A stretch of 23,640 bases of DNA from Desulfobacterales bacterium (GCA_020345785.1 CP070771.1:2833539-2857178), one strand, 5' to 3'; shown: positions 6,734-14,249, counted from the stretch's first letter. Notes: generated by a model from the letters alone, not told the origin. Numbers and translations are program-made.

Positions 6734-9565
6734 TCAGTCCGACGCCATCGAGCCGGCCGCGGCCGGCGATGCAGCAATTTCACTGAAAGCGTTGGCCCGT
6801 GGTGCGATGTTTTGCTTATCACTTCCCAGCGATTGCTGATTTTTGTCCAGCAAAGCGGCGTGCGCTGCCGCCAGGCGCGCCACCGGCACACGATAGGGTG
6901 AACATGAAACATAGGTCAACCCGATTTCATGACAAAAGGCGATTGATCCGGGATCGCCGGCATGTTCGCCGCAGATGCCGCATTCCAATTGGGGTTTGAC
7001 GGAGCGGGCCTTTGCTACGGCCATTGCCATAAGCTGACCGACGCCTTCGCGGTCGATAGCGGCGAAGGGGTTTTCCGGCAAAATGCGGGATCGCAGGTAT
7101 CTTATTAAAAAGCCTGTTTCCGCATCGTCGCGGGACATGCCGAAGGTTGTCTGGGTCAAATCATTGGTACCGAAAGAAAAAAATTCAGCATGTTCGGCCA
7201 GCTGTTCAGCAGTCAGGGCAGCCCGCGGAATCTCGATCATGGTACCGAATTTGTAGTCGATTTTTATGCCCTGTTCGCGCATTACCTTTTGGGCCTCGGC
7301 TTCAAGAATATCGCGCTGAACTTTAAGCTCATTAACATGGCTGGTCAGCGGGATCATTATTTCAGGATGGACGTCGACACCTTCCTTGGCGACCGCACAG
7401 GCGGCTTCAACAATCGCCCGCACCTGCATGGTGGTCAGCTCCGGAATCTGAATTCCCAGGCGCACTCCCCGCAGGCCCAGCATCGGATTGCTTTCCTGCA
7501 AACTTTCCACTCTTTTTAAGACCTGAGTTTTTTCGTTGATCTGCTGCAAAAGGGTATTGAATTTCTCAAGCGTGTCGGCATGCTTGAGTCGAATTTTAAG
7601 GTCCGTCAGGTCATGGGTTAACTCCATGTGATTTGGCAAAAACTCGTGCAGCGGCGGATCAATCAGGCGGGTGATGACCGGCAGTCCGTCCATGGCGCGG
7701 AAAAGGCCGATAAAATCCTCTCTTTGAAACGGCAGCAGGGCATCCAAAGCTTCGCGTCGCTCGATCGGAAGATCGGTCATGATCATTTTGTGAAGATAAG
7801 GCAGCCGTCGGGGTTCAAAGAACATGTGTTCGGTGCGGCACAGGCCGATACCTTCGGCGCCGTACGTGCGGGCGCGTTCAGCGTCCGCAGGATTATCGGC
7901 ATTGCACCAGACCCCGAGCCGGCGAAACGCATCGGCCCAGGACAGCAGTTTTATCAGCCAGGGATCCATAATATCAGGTACTATCGTTTCAAGCCGGCCG
8001 CTGTATACTTCGCCGGACGTCCCATCGATGGATATCCAGTCGCCTTCTTTGATCATGTCATCGTTGATCGTCATCTGGCGCTTGTTGACATCGATTTTCA
8101 GCGCCGACACACCGACCACCGCCGGTTTGCCGAATTGACGCGCCACCAGAGCAGCGTGACTGGTGCGGCCGCCTCGGCTGGTCAAGATGCCTTCAGCGGC
8201 CAGCATGCCGTGGACATCGTCCGGCTTGGTTTCGGGGCGCACCATAATGACTTTTTTGTTTTCTTTGTTAGACCACGTTTCAGCCAGATCGGCATCGAAG
8301 GCAACGACGCCCACGGCTGCCCCGGGGGAGACATTCAGGCCGGTGGCCAACAGAGCGCCCTTGTTTCTTGCAGCCGTCTTGGCTTCGCGCTCGAACTGGG
8401 GATGCAAAAAGAAGTCTACCTGTTCCGGAGTTATCCGTAAAACAGCCTCCCGGCGGCTGATCAGTTCTTCCTCGGCCATTTCAACCGCAATGCGAACTGC
8501 AGCCTGCGCGGTGCGTTTACCGCTGCGGGTTTGCAGAATCCAAAGCTTGCCCTTTTCAACCGTAAATTCGATGTCCTGCATGTCCTGGTAATGCGTTTCC
8601 AGCTTCTTGACAATACGTTCAAACTCGGCAAAAATTCCCGGCATATCGCCTTTTAACTCTGCAATGTCATTGGTCCGGCGAATCCCTGCCACGACATCCT
8701 CCCCCTGCGCGTTTTTGAGATAATCACCTTCAATCCGATTATCCCCGGTCGTACCGTTGCGGCTCAAAGCCACACCGGTCAGGCAATCCTCACCTAAATT
8801 GCCGAAAACCATGGTGACAATATTGACGGCGGTGCCCAGATCATGGGGAATCCCGGATGCGTTGCGATAGTCGACGGCTCTTTTCCCGTTCCAGCTCTTG
8901 AAAACGGCATTGATGGCTCTTTTCAGCTGTTCGTGGGGGTCGGCCGGGAACAAATGCCCGGTGTAATACCGGTAGGTCTGCTTGAATTCCTGCGTCAATT
9001 GCTGCAGATCGGCCGCCTTGAGTTGGGCGTCGGTTTCCACCCCCGCCCTCAAGCGGCAGGCGCTTATTTTTTCTTCGAAGGCCTCATCGGGGATTCCCAT
9101 CACGACGGTGCCGAACATTTGAACAAGCCGGCGGTAGGAATCATAGACAAACCGTTCATTGTCGGTCAGTTCAATCAGACCGGCGGCGGTTTCATCATTG
9201 AGACCGAGGTTTAAAATGGTGTCCATCATCCCGGGCATAGAAAACTTGGCACCGGACCGGCACGAAACCAGTAACGGATTTTTCGGATCGCCGAACCTTT
9301 TGCCGCTTTGTCGTTCCAACTCCTCGACCGACTGCAGAACCTGCTGCCACATTCCCGGCGGAAAGGTTTCGCCGGCTGCCAGGTATGCATTACACGCTTC
9401 CGTGGTGATGATGAACCCCGGCGGCACCGGCACCCCGATACGGGTCATTTCGGCCAAATTGGCACCCTTGCCGCCCAGCAGACCTTTTACGCCTTCCCAT
9501 CCGCCGCCGGCATATTGATCAGCCCGATCCAATTCGTTAAATAGATATACCCATTGATTTGACAT
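6734..9565 (-). CDS. ppdK: Pyruvate, phosphate dikinase
   Basis: This cytoplasmic enzyme interconverts pyruvate + ATP + phosphate with PEP + AMP + pyrophosphate, and supports gluconeogenesis in anaerobes. From the chosen start the product is 943 residues. Domains are the N-terminal nucleotide-binding domain (GGKGANLAEM near 31-40), the swivelling phosphohistidine domain with H470 in GGRTSHAALVA, and the C-terminal PEP/pyruvate TIM barrel with C865 in ECGICGEHAGDP. All catalytic residues are present. An ATG 36 bases further upstream (9601) exists, but ATG 9565 (MSNQWVYLFN) has an AAGGGAG site at proper spacing and matches the family N-terminus. The C-terminus carries an unusual low-complexity Ala/Ser-rich tail of about 30 residues after the family's normal end. 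The zinc-ribbon gene follows closely. Confidence 0.96.
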   Translation of the reverse strand: MSNQWVYLFNELDRADQYAGGGWEGVKGLLGGKGANLAEMTRIGVPVPPGFIITTEACNAYLAAGETFPPGMWQQVLQSVEELERQSGKRFGDPKNPLLVSCRSGAKFSMPGMMDTILNLGLNDETAAGLIELTDNERFVYDSYRRLVQMFGTVVMGIPDEAFEEKISACRLRAGVETDAQLKAADLQQLTQEFKQTYRYYTGHLFPADPHEQLKRAINAVFKSWNGKRAVDYRNASGIPHDLGTAVNIVTMVFGNLGEDCLTGVALSRNGTTGDNRIEGDYLKNAQGEDVVAGIRRTNDIAELKGDMPGIFAEFERIVKKLETHYQDMQDIEFTVEKGKLWILQTRSGKRTAQAAVRIAVEMAEEELISRREAVLRITPEQVDFFLHPQFEREAKTAARNKGALLATGLNVSPGAAVGVVAFDADLAETWSNKENKKVIMVRPETKPDDVHGMLAAEGILTSRGGRTSHAALVARQFGKPAVVGVSALKIDVNKRQMTINDDMIKEGDWISIDGTSGEVYSGRLETIVPDIMDPWLIKLLSWADAFRRLGVWCNADNPADAERARTYGAEGIGLCRTEHMFFEPRRLPYLHKMIMTDLPIERREALDALLPFQREDFIGLFRAMDGLPVITRLIDPPLHEFLPNHMELTHDLTDLKIRLKHADTLEKFNTLLQQINEKTQVLKRVESLQESNPMLGLRGVRLGIQIPELTTMQVRAIVEAACAVAKEGVDVHPEIMIPLTSHVNELKVQRDILEAEAQKVMREQGIKIDYKFGTMIEIPRAALTAEQLAEHAEFFSFGTNDLTQTTFGMSRDDAETGFLIRYLRSRILPENPFAAIDREGVGQLMAMAVAKARSVKPQLECGICGEHAGDPGSIAFCHEIGLTYVSCSPYRVPVARLAAAHAALLDKNQQSLGSDKQNIAPRANAFSEIAASPAAAGSMASD

Positions 9566-9665
9566 ATGTGACTCCCTTAGTTGTGATCCAAATCCTCTCA
9601 ACGATGTCCAGTTTCACCAATTTTTAGTGAGTTCGTGCTAAAGAAGGCCATGAGGCTGGGATGCT

Positions 9666-9714
9666 GGATAAAGGATAAAGGATAAAGGTTAAAGGAAAAA
9701 GGCTAAAGGCTGAA
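9666..9714. repeat. GGATAAA heptamer array
   Basis: Seven consecutive 7-base units lie in perfect register on the plus strand: GGATAAA three times, then GGTTAAA, GGAAAAA, GGCTAAA and GGCTGAA. The unit drifts but always starts GG. The array lies upstream of ppdK and downstream of the second USP gene. Its words are complementary to the last bases of the octamer array at 9767-9933 (CTATCCTTTATC), so the two could pair. Confidence 0.75.
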
Positions 9715-9766
9715 GGATTCAACCGCAGGACACAACAGGCTTGGTAAGGCGCTGGCCTATAGGCTT

Positions 9767-9933
9767 CCAGCCTCCCAGCTTCTCATCCTCACCCCCTCTG
9801 ATCTTCTGCTCTTCTATATTTCTTATCTTCTTATCCTCTCCTCTTCCCTTCCTCTCACCTTCTCATCTTCCCGCCTCTCCTCTTCTTACCCTCTTACCTT
9901 CATAACTTCTCACCTCCCCACCTTCTATCCTTT
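9767..9933 (-). repeat. Degenerate octamer purine array starting at a USP stop codon
   Basis: On the plus strand 21 consecutive units occupy 9767-9933. All are eight bases long except one seven-base unit at 9871-9877, and nearly all end in TTC or CTC (TTATCTTC, TTATCCTC, TCACCTTC, TCATCTTC). In the mRNA sense each unit begins GAAG or GAGG followed by four variable bases. There are only about five G's on the plus strand in the whole tract. The last unit reaches into the stop codon (9932-9934) of the USP gene. With the heptamer array this fills most of the 366-base gap between the USP gene and ppdK; the rest (9566-9665 and 9715-9766) shows nothing recognisable. Confidence 0.75.
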
Positions 9934-10399
9934 ATCTACAAGTTTCGGCTTTTTTGTCATTGCAGGATCGAATCAGCAAAATCGGCAGTTCGGCCGCCTG
10001 CAGCACCCCGGCTGCGACACTCCCGTAGGACACCCGCGCCAGACCGCTTATACCGTGGGTGGCCATTGCAATCAGATTGGTGCCTGTATCGGCGGCGGTC
10101 TTCAAAATAGCTTTCACTACCGACCCATAGGCCAGGCGTGTGTCGGCCTGAATATCTTTCTGGTTGAACTGGGTTTGAAGGCCGTTCAGATAGGCCTGGG
10201 AGCGCTCTTTTTGCTTTTCAAACTCGACATGATACTTATCGATATCGATGACTTCATCGCGGCCCAACATAATCGGCTCTTCCTCGACTTTGAGAAACAC
10301 CACTTTGGCGTTGTTCCGTTTGGCCAGGTGCTCGACATGGCTTAATATGGCTTCAGCACGCTTGGAACCGTCAACGGGAACGAGTATGGTTTGATACAT
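9932..10399 (-). CDS. Universal stress protein
   Basis: This single-domain USP has 155 residues from the chosen start. The N-terminus YQTILVPVDGSKRAEAIL carries the first strand and the conserved Asp. The C-terminal signature region is ATHGISGLARVSYGSVA. The first Gly of G-2x-G-9x-G-S is Ala here, so nucleotide binding is less certain than for the other USP in the window, although the final GS is kept. A GTG six bases upstream (10405) lies directly against the AAGGGAGG site, too close to be used. ATG 10399 is five bases from it and is preferred. A CTGACA-18-TATTAA promoter candidate lies just upstream, so the gene is probably transcribed separately from the GlgA-like gene. Confidence 0.92.
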   Translation of the reverse strand: MYQTILVPVDGSKRAEAILSHVEHLAKRNNAKVVFLKVEEEPIMLGRDEVIDIDKYHVEFEKQKERSQAYLNGLQTQFNQKDIQADTRLAYGSVVKAILKTAADTGTNLIAMATHGISGLARVSYGSVAAGVLQAAELPILLIRSCNDKKAETCR

Positions 10400-10427
10400 A
10401 GGCACCTCCCTTCAAGAATGGTCCTTT

Positions 10428-10457
10428 TTAATAGACAGGCAAATAGCCAGTTGTCAG
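10428..10457 (-). promoter_or_regulatory. Possible sigma-70-type promoter of the USP gene
   Basis: On the minus strand CTGACA (10452-10457) and TATTAA (10428-10433) are separated by 18 bases, about 30 bases upstream of the USP start. The hexamers match the consensus 5/6 and 4/6. This is a plausible but unproven promoter. Confidence 0.3.
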
Positions 10458-10511
10458 AGCGGTTCCATCGGCCACCGTTCATGCGAACGCCGCTTGCACC
10501 GAAATTGTTGA

Positions 10512-11627
10512 TCAGGTGACGGTGGCCGGGGATGTTTTCCTCCTGGTAGTGAATCTATAGGAATTGACGCCGTGGACGGCAATTCCCTCCGACCTCTGGC
10601 CGTTGATTGCTTTTTGACGGTCATTTTTATTAATTTCACCGCCAATTATCGGGGCCGCTGCAACCAGCGGCCGCGCTAATATTTTTTCATACAATTTACA
10701 AATCCATTGAGCTGCTTCCTCTTGAATCAACAGCGGGGAGTCTTTCCCGACTCCCAGGCTGCTTATCGGCCGATGTCCCTTTCGATCTATTGTGTCATGA
10801 TTAGTGTATGGCGTCGGGCTGTGATGCTGCCTCAGGTTTTCCGGGCAAATGCAGGTATGGGGCAGCTCGCTGATAGAACCGGTTTGATGCCTCTTTTGCA
10901 GCAGCTGCATGAGACGTCCCAGGAACGCATCACGCTGACCCTTGGAAGCTTCCGTCAGGTAACTTATACCTGTTGTGTTGACGTGTCGGGCAGACAGAAT
11001 ACCGCTTAAAAGAAAGTCCAAGGGGTTCGAATCGCGGATTTCCTGGTAAATTCCAGGGTATCGATCGTAGTATAGGTACTGCCAGATGGCTGCTGCGTCG
11101 ATTCCGCGATCTTCGACCTTGGAAAGGAGACTACCTGCGCTGCGGAAATTAAAAGCGCTGAACAGACAGGGAATTCCCCGGTGTTTGGCCACGGCCGGAA
11201 TCAAACCGGTCATCCAGTCGTGGCAGTGAATCAGATCGGGTTGTACCCGGGGCAGGATTTGGTGACTGATCTCACGTTGAAAATCCAGAGCGATTTCCGT
11301 ATTTTGCCAGTCATTATTGGTATGAATAGGGTTTGAATAAAAAAAGACCCGGTCTTCAGCCAGATGAAGCCGATCAGCGGGCAGTTTGCTGTCTGCCAGG
11401 TTGCGTTTTTTAACGACAAGGTCGACATAAATTCGGCGGTAGTCAGGCTGGGCTACATGGACATCAACTCCCTGCTCGCACAGATCGCTTACCAGCTTTG
11501 ATAGGATAGCGACAACCCCGCTTTCCAGCGTCCGTTGACAATGGCGCCGGTTTACCAGGCCGGCCGGCACGAAAGCGGCCTCCGGGGTTATTATCAGAAT
11601 CCTTGGTTGGGAAAAAGAAGTTTGCAT
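10512..11627 (-). CDS. GlgA-like glycosyltransferase, degenerate and missing its catalytic half
   Basis: The first 240 or so residues of this 371-residue product resemble the N-terminal domain of glycogen/starch synthases (GT5). They show RILIITPEA, VSDLCEQGVDVHVAQPDYRR, LHLAEDRVFFY, the conserved HCHDW at 134-138, and HVNTTGISYLTE at the usual domain end. Two things are missing. The KxGGL sugar-nucleotide loop near the N-terminus is replaced by an ESGV stretch at 35-38. The C-terminal nucleotide-sugar domain of about 200 residues is absent. Residues 305-322 (AAQWICKLYEKILARPLV) look like the extreme C-terminus of the family, so an internal deletion is likely. The last 50 residues are unfamiliar. 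Synthase activity is therefore doubtful; it may be a pseudogene or a non-catalytic relative. The ATG has AGGGAA upstream. The PilZ gene ends 30 bases before it. Confidence 0.7.
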   Translation of the reverse strand: MQTSFSQPRILIITPEAAFVPAGLVNRRHCQRTLESGVVAILSKLVSDLCEQGVDVHVAQPDYRRIYVDLVVKKRNLADSKLPADRLHLAEDRVFFYSNPIHTNNDWQNTEIALDFQREISHQILPRVQPDLIHCHDWMTGLIPAVAKHRGIPCLFSAFNFRSAGSLLSKVEDRGIDAAAIWQYLYYDRYPGIYQEIRDSNPLDFLLSGILSARHVNTTGISYLTEASKGQRDAFLGRLMQLLQKRHQTGSISELPHTCICPENLRQHHSPTPYTNHDTIDRKGHRPISSLGVGKDSPLLIQEEAAQWICKLYEKILARPLVAAAPIIGGEINKNDRQKAINGQRSEGIAVHGVNSYRFTTRRKTSPATVT

Positions 11628-11657
11628 CTCGCAATTCCCTTCAAACCTCAGGATGCT

Positions 11658-12038
11658 TTAATAGTCGGGTGGATAGTAGTGGACCCCGACCTCATAACGA
11701 CAAGCATTGCTACCTTCGATCTCCCGACACCATTTTACTTCCGCGAGGGCAAGCGATCGCATGCTCTGACCGAAGCAGTCGGGGCGGGAGCCGCGCTGAC
11801 CGGGTTTTACCCGGATGCAGATGGTGGTGCCGGGCCGCAGGGCGCAGAGCGATTTGAATTTAAGGCCATATGTGCTGTAATCCAATGATTGAGCATCGAT
11901 GCAGTTTTGCTGGTTGAAAATGGAGAAGGTGATGGCACCCTGGTGGCGAAGGCGTCCGGATGATCTTTTTTCGGTTTTAAAGTTCATTTCGCCTGCCTTT
12001 TTTATAAGAAAAGCCTCCTGTTGCATTTCAAATGGCAT
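11658..12038 (-). CDS. PilZ domain protein (c-di-GMP receptor)
   Basis: This 126-residue soluble protein carries both halves of the c-di-GMP binding signature: RxxxR at R25-R29 (KRSSGR) and DxSxxG at D53-G58 (DYSTYG). A beta-barrel follows, containing PGTTICIRV and the closing YEVGVHYY. It should bind cyclic di-GMP and pass the signal to a partner. An internal ATG at residue 18 (11987) is a possible alternative start. The first ATG is kept because it has GGCGG about seven bases before it and fits a sigma-54-like promoter just upstream. The GlgA-like gene lies 30 bases downstream, so both probably share a transcript. Confidence 0.87.
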   Translation of the reverse strand: MPFEMQQEAFLIKKAGEMNFKTEKRSSGRLRHQGAITFSIFNQQNCIDAQSLDYSTYGLKFKSLCALRPGTTICIRVKPGQRGSRPDCFGQSMRSLALAEVKWCREIEGSNACRYEVGVHYYPPDY

Positions 12039-12065
12039 TGCTTTTCCGCCGTTAATAACCAGCTA

Positions 12066-12081
12066 GGCATAAACTGTGCCA
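12066..12081 (-). promoter_or_regulatory. Sigma-54-type -24/-12 promoter candidate for pilZ
   Basis: The minus strand reads TGGCACAGTTTATGCC, with GG and GC separated by exactly ten bases. It matches the RpoN consensus TGGCACG-N4-TTGCW at the key positions, with A for the first T of TTGC and a mismatch at the last base. Transcription would start near 12056, giving a leader of about 18 bases before the PilZ start. Confidence 0.45.
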
Positions 12082-12413
12082 GGAAGATTAAAACAGCTTA
12101 ATTCTAATAAAATCGGGTGACTACCAAGATTCGATCTGTGGAGCTTGAGCTAAAGAATGTCTAGTTGTAGAAAAATTTCGAAACCTGATTTCGCAAAACT
12201 TCAAATTCAACGCCGGAATTTTTTCTATCCCAAGGTGAGGCGGAGTCTTGCCGGGTGGTGCTGACTCTTTTGATTTTTTTTGCTTAAAATATTCGGAATT
12301 TTCCGAATTACACTTCGAAATAATTCTAAAAGTCCATCTCAATCCAGGTGGTCTGAATTCACATCCGAGCTTAACAATATGAAAAAATTATAGATATTTT
12401 TAGCGATGCTTGG
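12082..12413. other. Central part of the divergent regulatory region
   Basis: The 489-base region 12039-12527 separates the leftward PilZ gene from the rightward methyltransferase-like gene. Apart from the two promoter candidates and the palindrome listed separately, I see no gene. The minus-strand reading frame at 12121-12342 has no family resemblance or good ribosome-binding site. Confidence 0.5.
12291..12308. promoter_or_regulatory. Perfect 18-bp palindrome, possible activator site
   Basis: ATTCGGAA and TTCCGAAT flank a TT centre with no mismatch. The site lies about 140 bases upstream of the predicted rightward start and about 245 bases upstream of the leftward one. These are distances typical of upstream sites for sigma-54 enhancer-binding proteins. 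The binding protein is not encoded in the window. Confidence 0.4.
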
Positions 12414-12429
12414 TGGCATGTTATATGCT
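12414..12429 (+). promoter_or_regulatory. Sigma-54-type promoter candidate for the methyltransferase-like gene
   Basis: The plus strand reads TGGCATGTTATATGCT, with GG (12415-12416) and GC (12427-12428) ten bases apart. Agreement with TGGCACG-N4-TTGCW is good, with two mismatches. Predicted initiation is near 12440, about 88 bases before the proposed ATG at 12528. Confidence 0.4.
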
Positions 12430-12527
12430 GGGGAGAAGTAAGAGAAACTCTCGGTATGAACATCGAATGCCTAAAATTATGGATGTCAATTATTAGGTCG
12501 TCCCCAAAAACTTTATCGAGGTCTGAG

Positions 12528-13009
12528 ATGGACGAAAAAAGCGGAGAACATCCCCTCGGAGATAAGGGACAGGTGATATTGCTGGTGTTATTTCTGTTCG
12601 TTTGGGCAGTGGATTCGTTTATTTGGCGGTTATGACATTTATGGCCGGCTATATCGCACTGTATATTCGCATAATCGTTTTGATCCTGGCAATTATTGCT
12701 GCGCTTTATCTTATCCGCTCGGGTCATGCGGTTGCCAAACATGGAAAGTCGCACTCCGGAGTTGTGGCAACCGGCGGCTTCCGATATGTGAGACATCCCC
12801 TTGATTTAGGAAGCATCATATTTTATCTTGGATTGGCAGTATCCACGGCCTCGCTTTTCTCGCTCGGATTGGTGGTTGTGATATTCTTTTTCTACGACTA
12901 CATTGCAAGCTATGAGGAAAAGCTATTAGAGGATCGTTTCAATGAGGCATATAAAAACTATAAAACAAGGACCGGCAAATGGGTGCCGATGATCGGCCGA
13001 AAAAGTTAA
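12528..13009 (+). pseudogene. Isoprenylcysteine carboxyl methyltransferase-like membrane protein, frameshifted
   Basis: The gene appears to start at ATG 12528, which has GAGG six bases upstream, and encodes MDEKSGEHPLGDKGQVILLV and a first membrane segment before hitting TGA at 12633. The remainder continues in the frame one base back, from about 12632 to 13009. It encodes further membrane helices plus the ICMT/PEMT-type motif GGFRYVRHPLDLG and the tail YEEKLLEDRFNEAYKNYK. Restoring one lost base near 12632 would give about 160 residues in one piece. ICMT-like proteins methylate small or lipid substrates at the inner membrane; the bacterial substrate is unknown. The 3' part alone could only start from a TTG without a ribosome-binding site, so I treat the locus as one broken gene or one sequencing error. 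Confidence 0.72.
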
Positions 13010-13564
13010 CAAATGTGGATTGCGTGTTTTAGATTTTAAACCGCAGATATATGTCTCCCTCCTTTAATTAATCCCCCGGAAAATAACACATTCAGGGTTG
13101 TACAATTTTTTGAAAATTAAAAAAGTTGTCTGATCGAAGGTCCGGTGGATTAATTCCGATGCAGCAGCTCCAAGGCCAACGACGATCTCACCCTGTCCCT
13201 GATATGGCAATAGCGGGATTAGAGTCTTAATTGTTCTTTCTTTGCTTTTATGAAAAATTTTTTCATCACGAAAACACGAAATTTATAAAACATGAAAATT
13301 TTATTTTCCTTTTTTCGTGTTTTTCCCGCCGCAGCGGGATGATTTCGTGATCAATTTCTTTTTTGGTTCCCCGATAAATCGGGATTTCCGTTTCACGCCA
13401 AGCGGTTTGCCCGGGTTAGGGTTTAAAACAAGATTTAATTGAAGAAAAATTGCCCTGTCATTGCTGCTCTATTTATTATATAAAGCGACATAAGTCATCA
13501 TAACCTTTAATGATACATTACATGATAGGGGCTATAGATGTCCATCATTTAGCTGCAGGAAATT
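13010..13564. other. Gene-free region with AT-rich inverted repeat and small palindromes
   Basis: There is no credible ORF in 555 bases. The middle (13265-13383) holds an inverted repeat and two GC-rich hairpins, described separately. The last 80 bases before the DUF599 start should carry its promoter, but I see no clear -35/-10 pair. The 250 bases after the methyltransferase-like gene show nothing recognisable. Confidence 0.5.
13265..13351. repeat. Inverted repeat interrupted by a GC hairpin
   Basis: The left arm ATCACGAAAACACGAAA (13265-13281) has its complement on the right as TTTCGTGTTTT (13313-13323) plus TTTCGTGAT (13343-13351). Between the two right-arm pieces sits TCCCGC-CGCA-GCGGGA (13324-13339), a 6-bp stem with a four-base loop. 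The left arm has no such insert. A related palindrome, CCCGAT-AA-ATCGGG, follows at 13370-13383. Confidence 0.55.
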
Positions 13565-14183
13565 ATGCTGGTGTTGTTAGTTGCAATCGTTATCATCGCC
13601 TATCACGCCCATCTTTACACAATGGTACGGCGTGAATCCCTGAAGACGGCGATTGGGATCACCAACCACGCCCGGCAGAGATGGGTGGAGGGAGTTATGA
13701 AAGACCAACGTGATCTCCTGGCCATTCAGATCCTTCGCAATCAGGTGATGGCGGCGACCTTTCTGGCTTGGACTGCCATTCTCATCAGTCTCGGGTTGCT
13801 GAACGTGGCCTTTCGTCCCGGTATTTTCGGAGAAATCTCGCATTCGCTCAACCTGTTTGGAACCACAAATGAAGTCCTGTGGATGTTAAAGCTGATGCTC
13901 CTGGCCGTCGTATTTTTTGTTACCTTTTTTAATTTTACCCTGGCCATCCGCTATTACAATCATGCAGGGTTCATGATCAATACCATCGATGAAAACGATA
14001 CGACCCTTTCCGCGGAAACCGTAACCGAAGTTCTCAACCACGGTGCGCTGCACTACACTATCGGTATGCGGGGTTTCTACCTATCGGTACCGCTCGGCCT
14101 TTGGATGTTCGGCCCGATCTGGATGGGTGGCCGGCAGCCTGGTTTTAGTCGCCGTCCTGTATCGACTGGATCGCGAGGCATAA
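13565..14183 (+). pseudogene. DUF599 family membrane protein, frameshifted near its C-terminus
   Basis: The first 187 codons encode a DUF599-type protein with about four membrane segments (LVLLVAIVIIAYHAHLYTMV, FLAWTAILISLGLL, a third around VVFFVTFFNFTLAI, and the start of a fourth at FYLSVPLGLWMFGPIW). The conserved cytoplasmic stretch WVEGVMKDQRDLLAIQILRN is present. After FGPIWM the frame continues with unfamiliar residues to 14233. Skipping one G in the GGG at 14125-14127 instead gives VAGSLVLVAVLYRLDREA and a stop at 14181-14183, which completes the last helix in family style. A one-base insertion is therefore likely, real or from sequencing. The restored length is about 205 residues. 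The ATG follows AGGA by five bases. The function of DUF599 is unknown. Confidence 0.75.
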
Positions 14184-14249
14184 ACACATTTACAAATGAA
14201 TTCTTGTTCTTTGCAAGAGGAATTAATTATTGAGTGATGCGGGGAGTCC

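Noticed and set aside
7628..8440. Plus-strand 270-codon ORF
   Set aside because: It lies wholly antisense to the well-supported ppdK gene and has shadow-frame composition (His, Arg and Gln rich, no domain).
9566..9601. Upstream ATG start for ppdK adding 12 residues
   Set aside because: The added residues are not family-like, and the strong ribosome-binding site is placed for ATG 9565.
12121..12342. Minus-strand 73-codon ORF in the divergent regulatory region
   Set aside because: No recognisable domain, biased composition, no ribosome-binding site, and it overlaps the regulatory palindrome.
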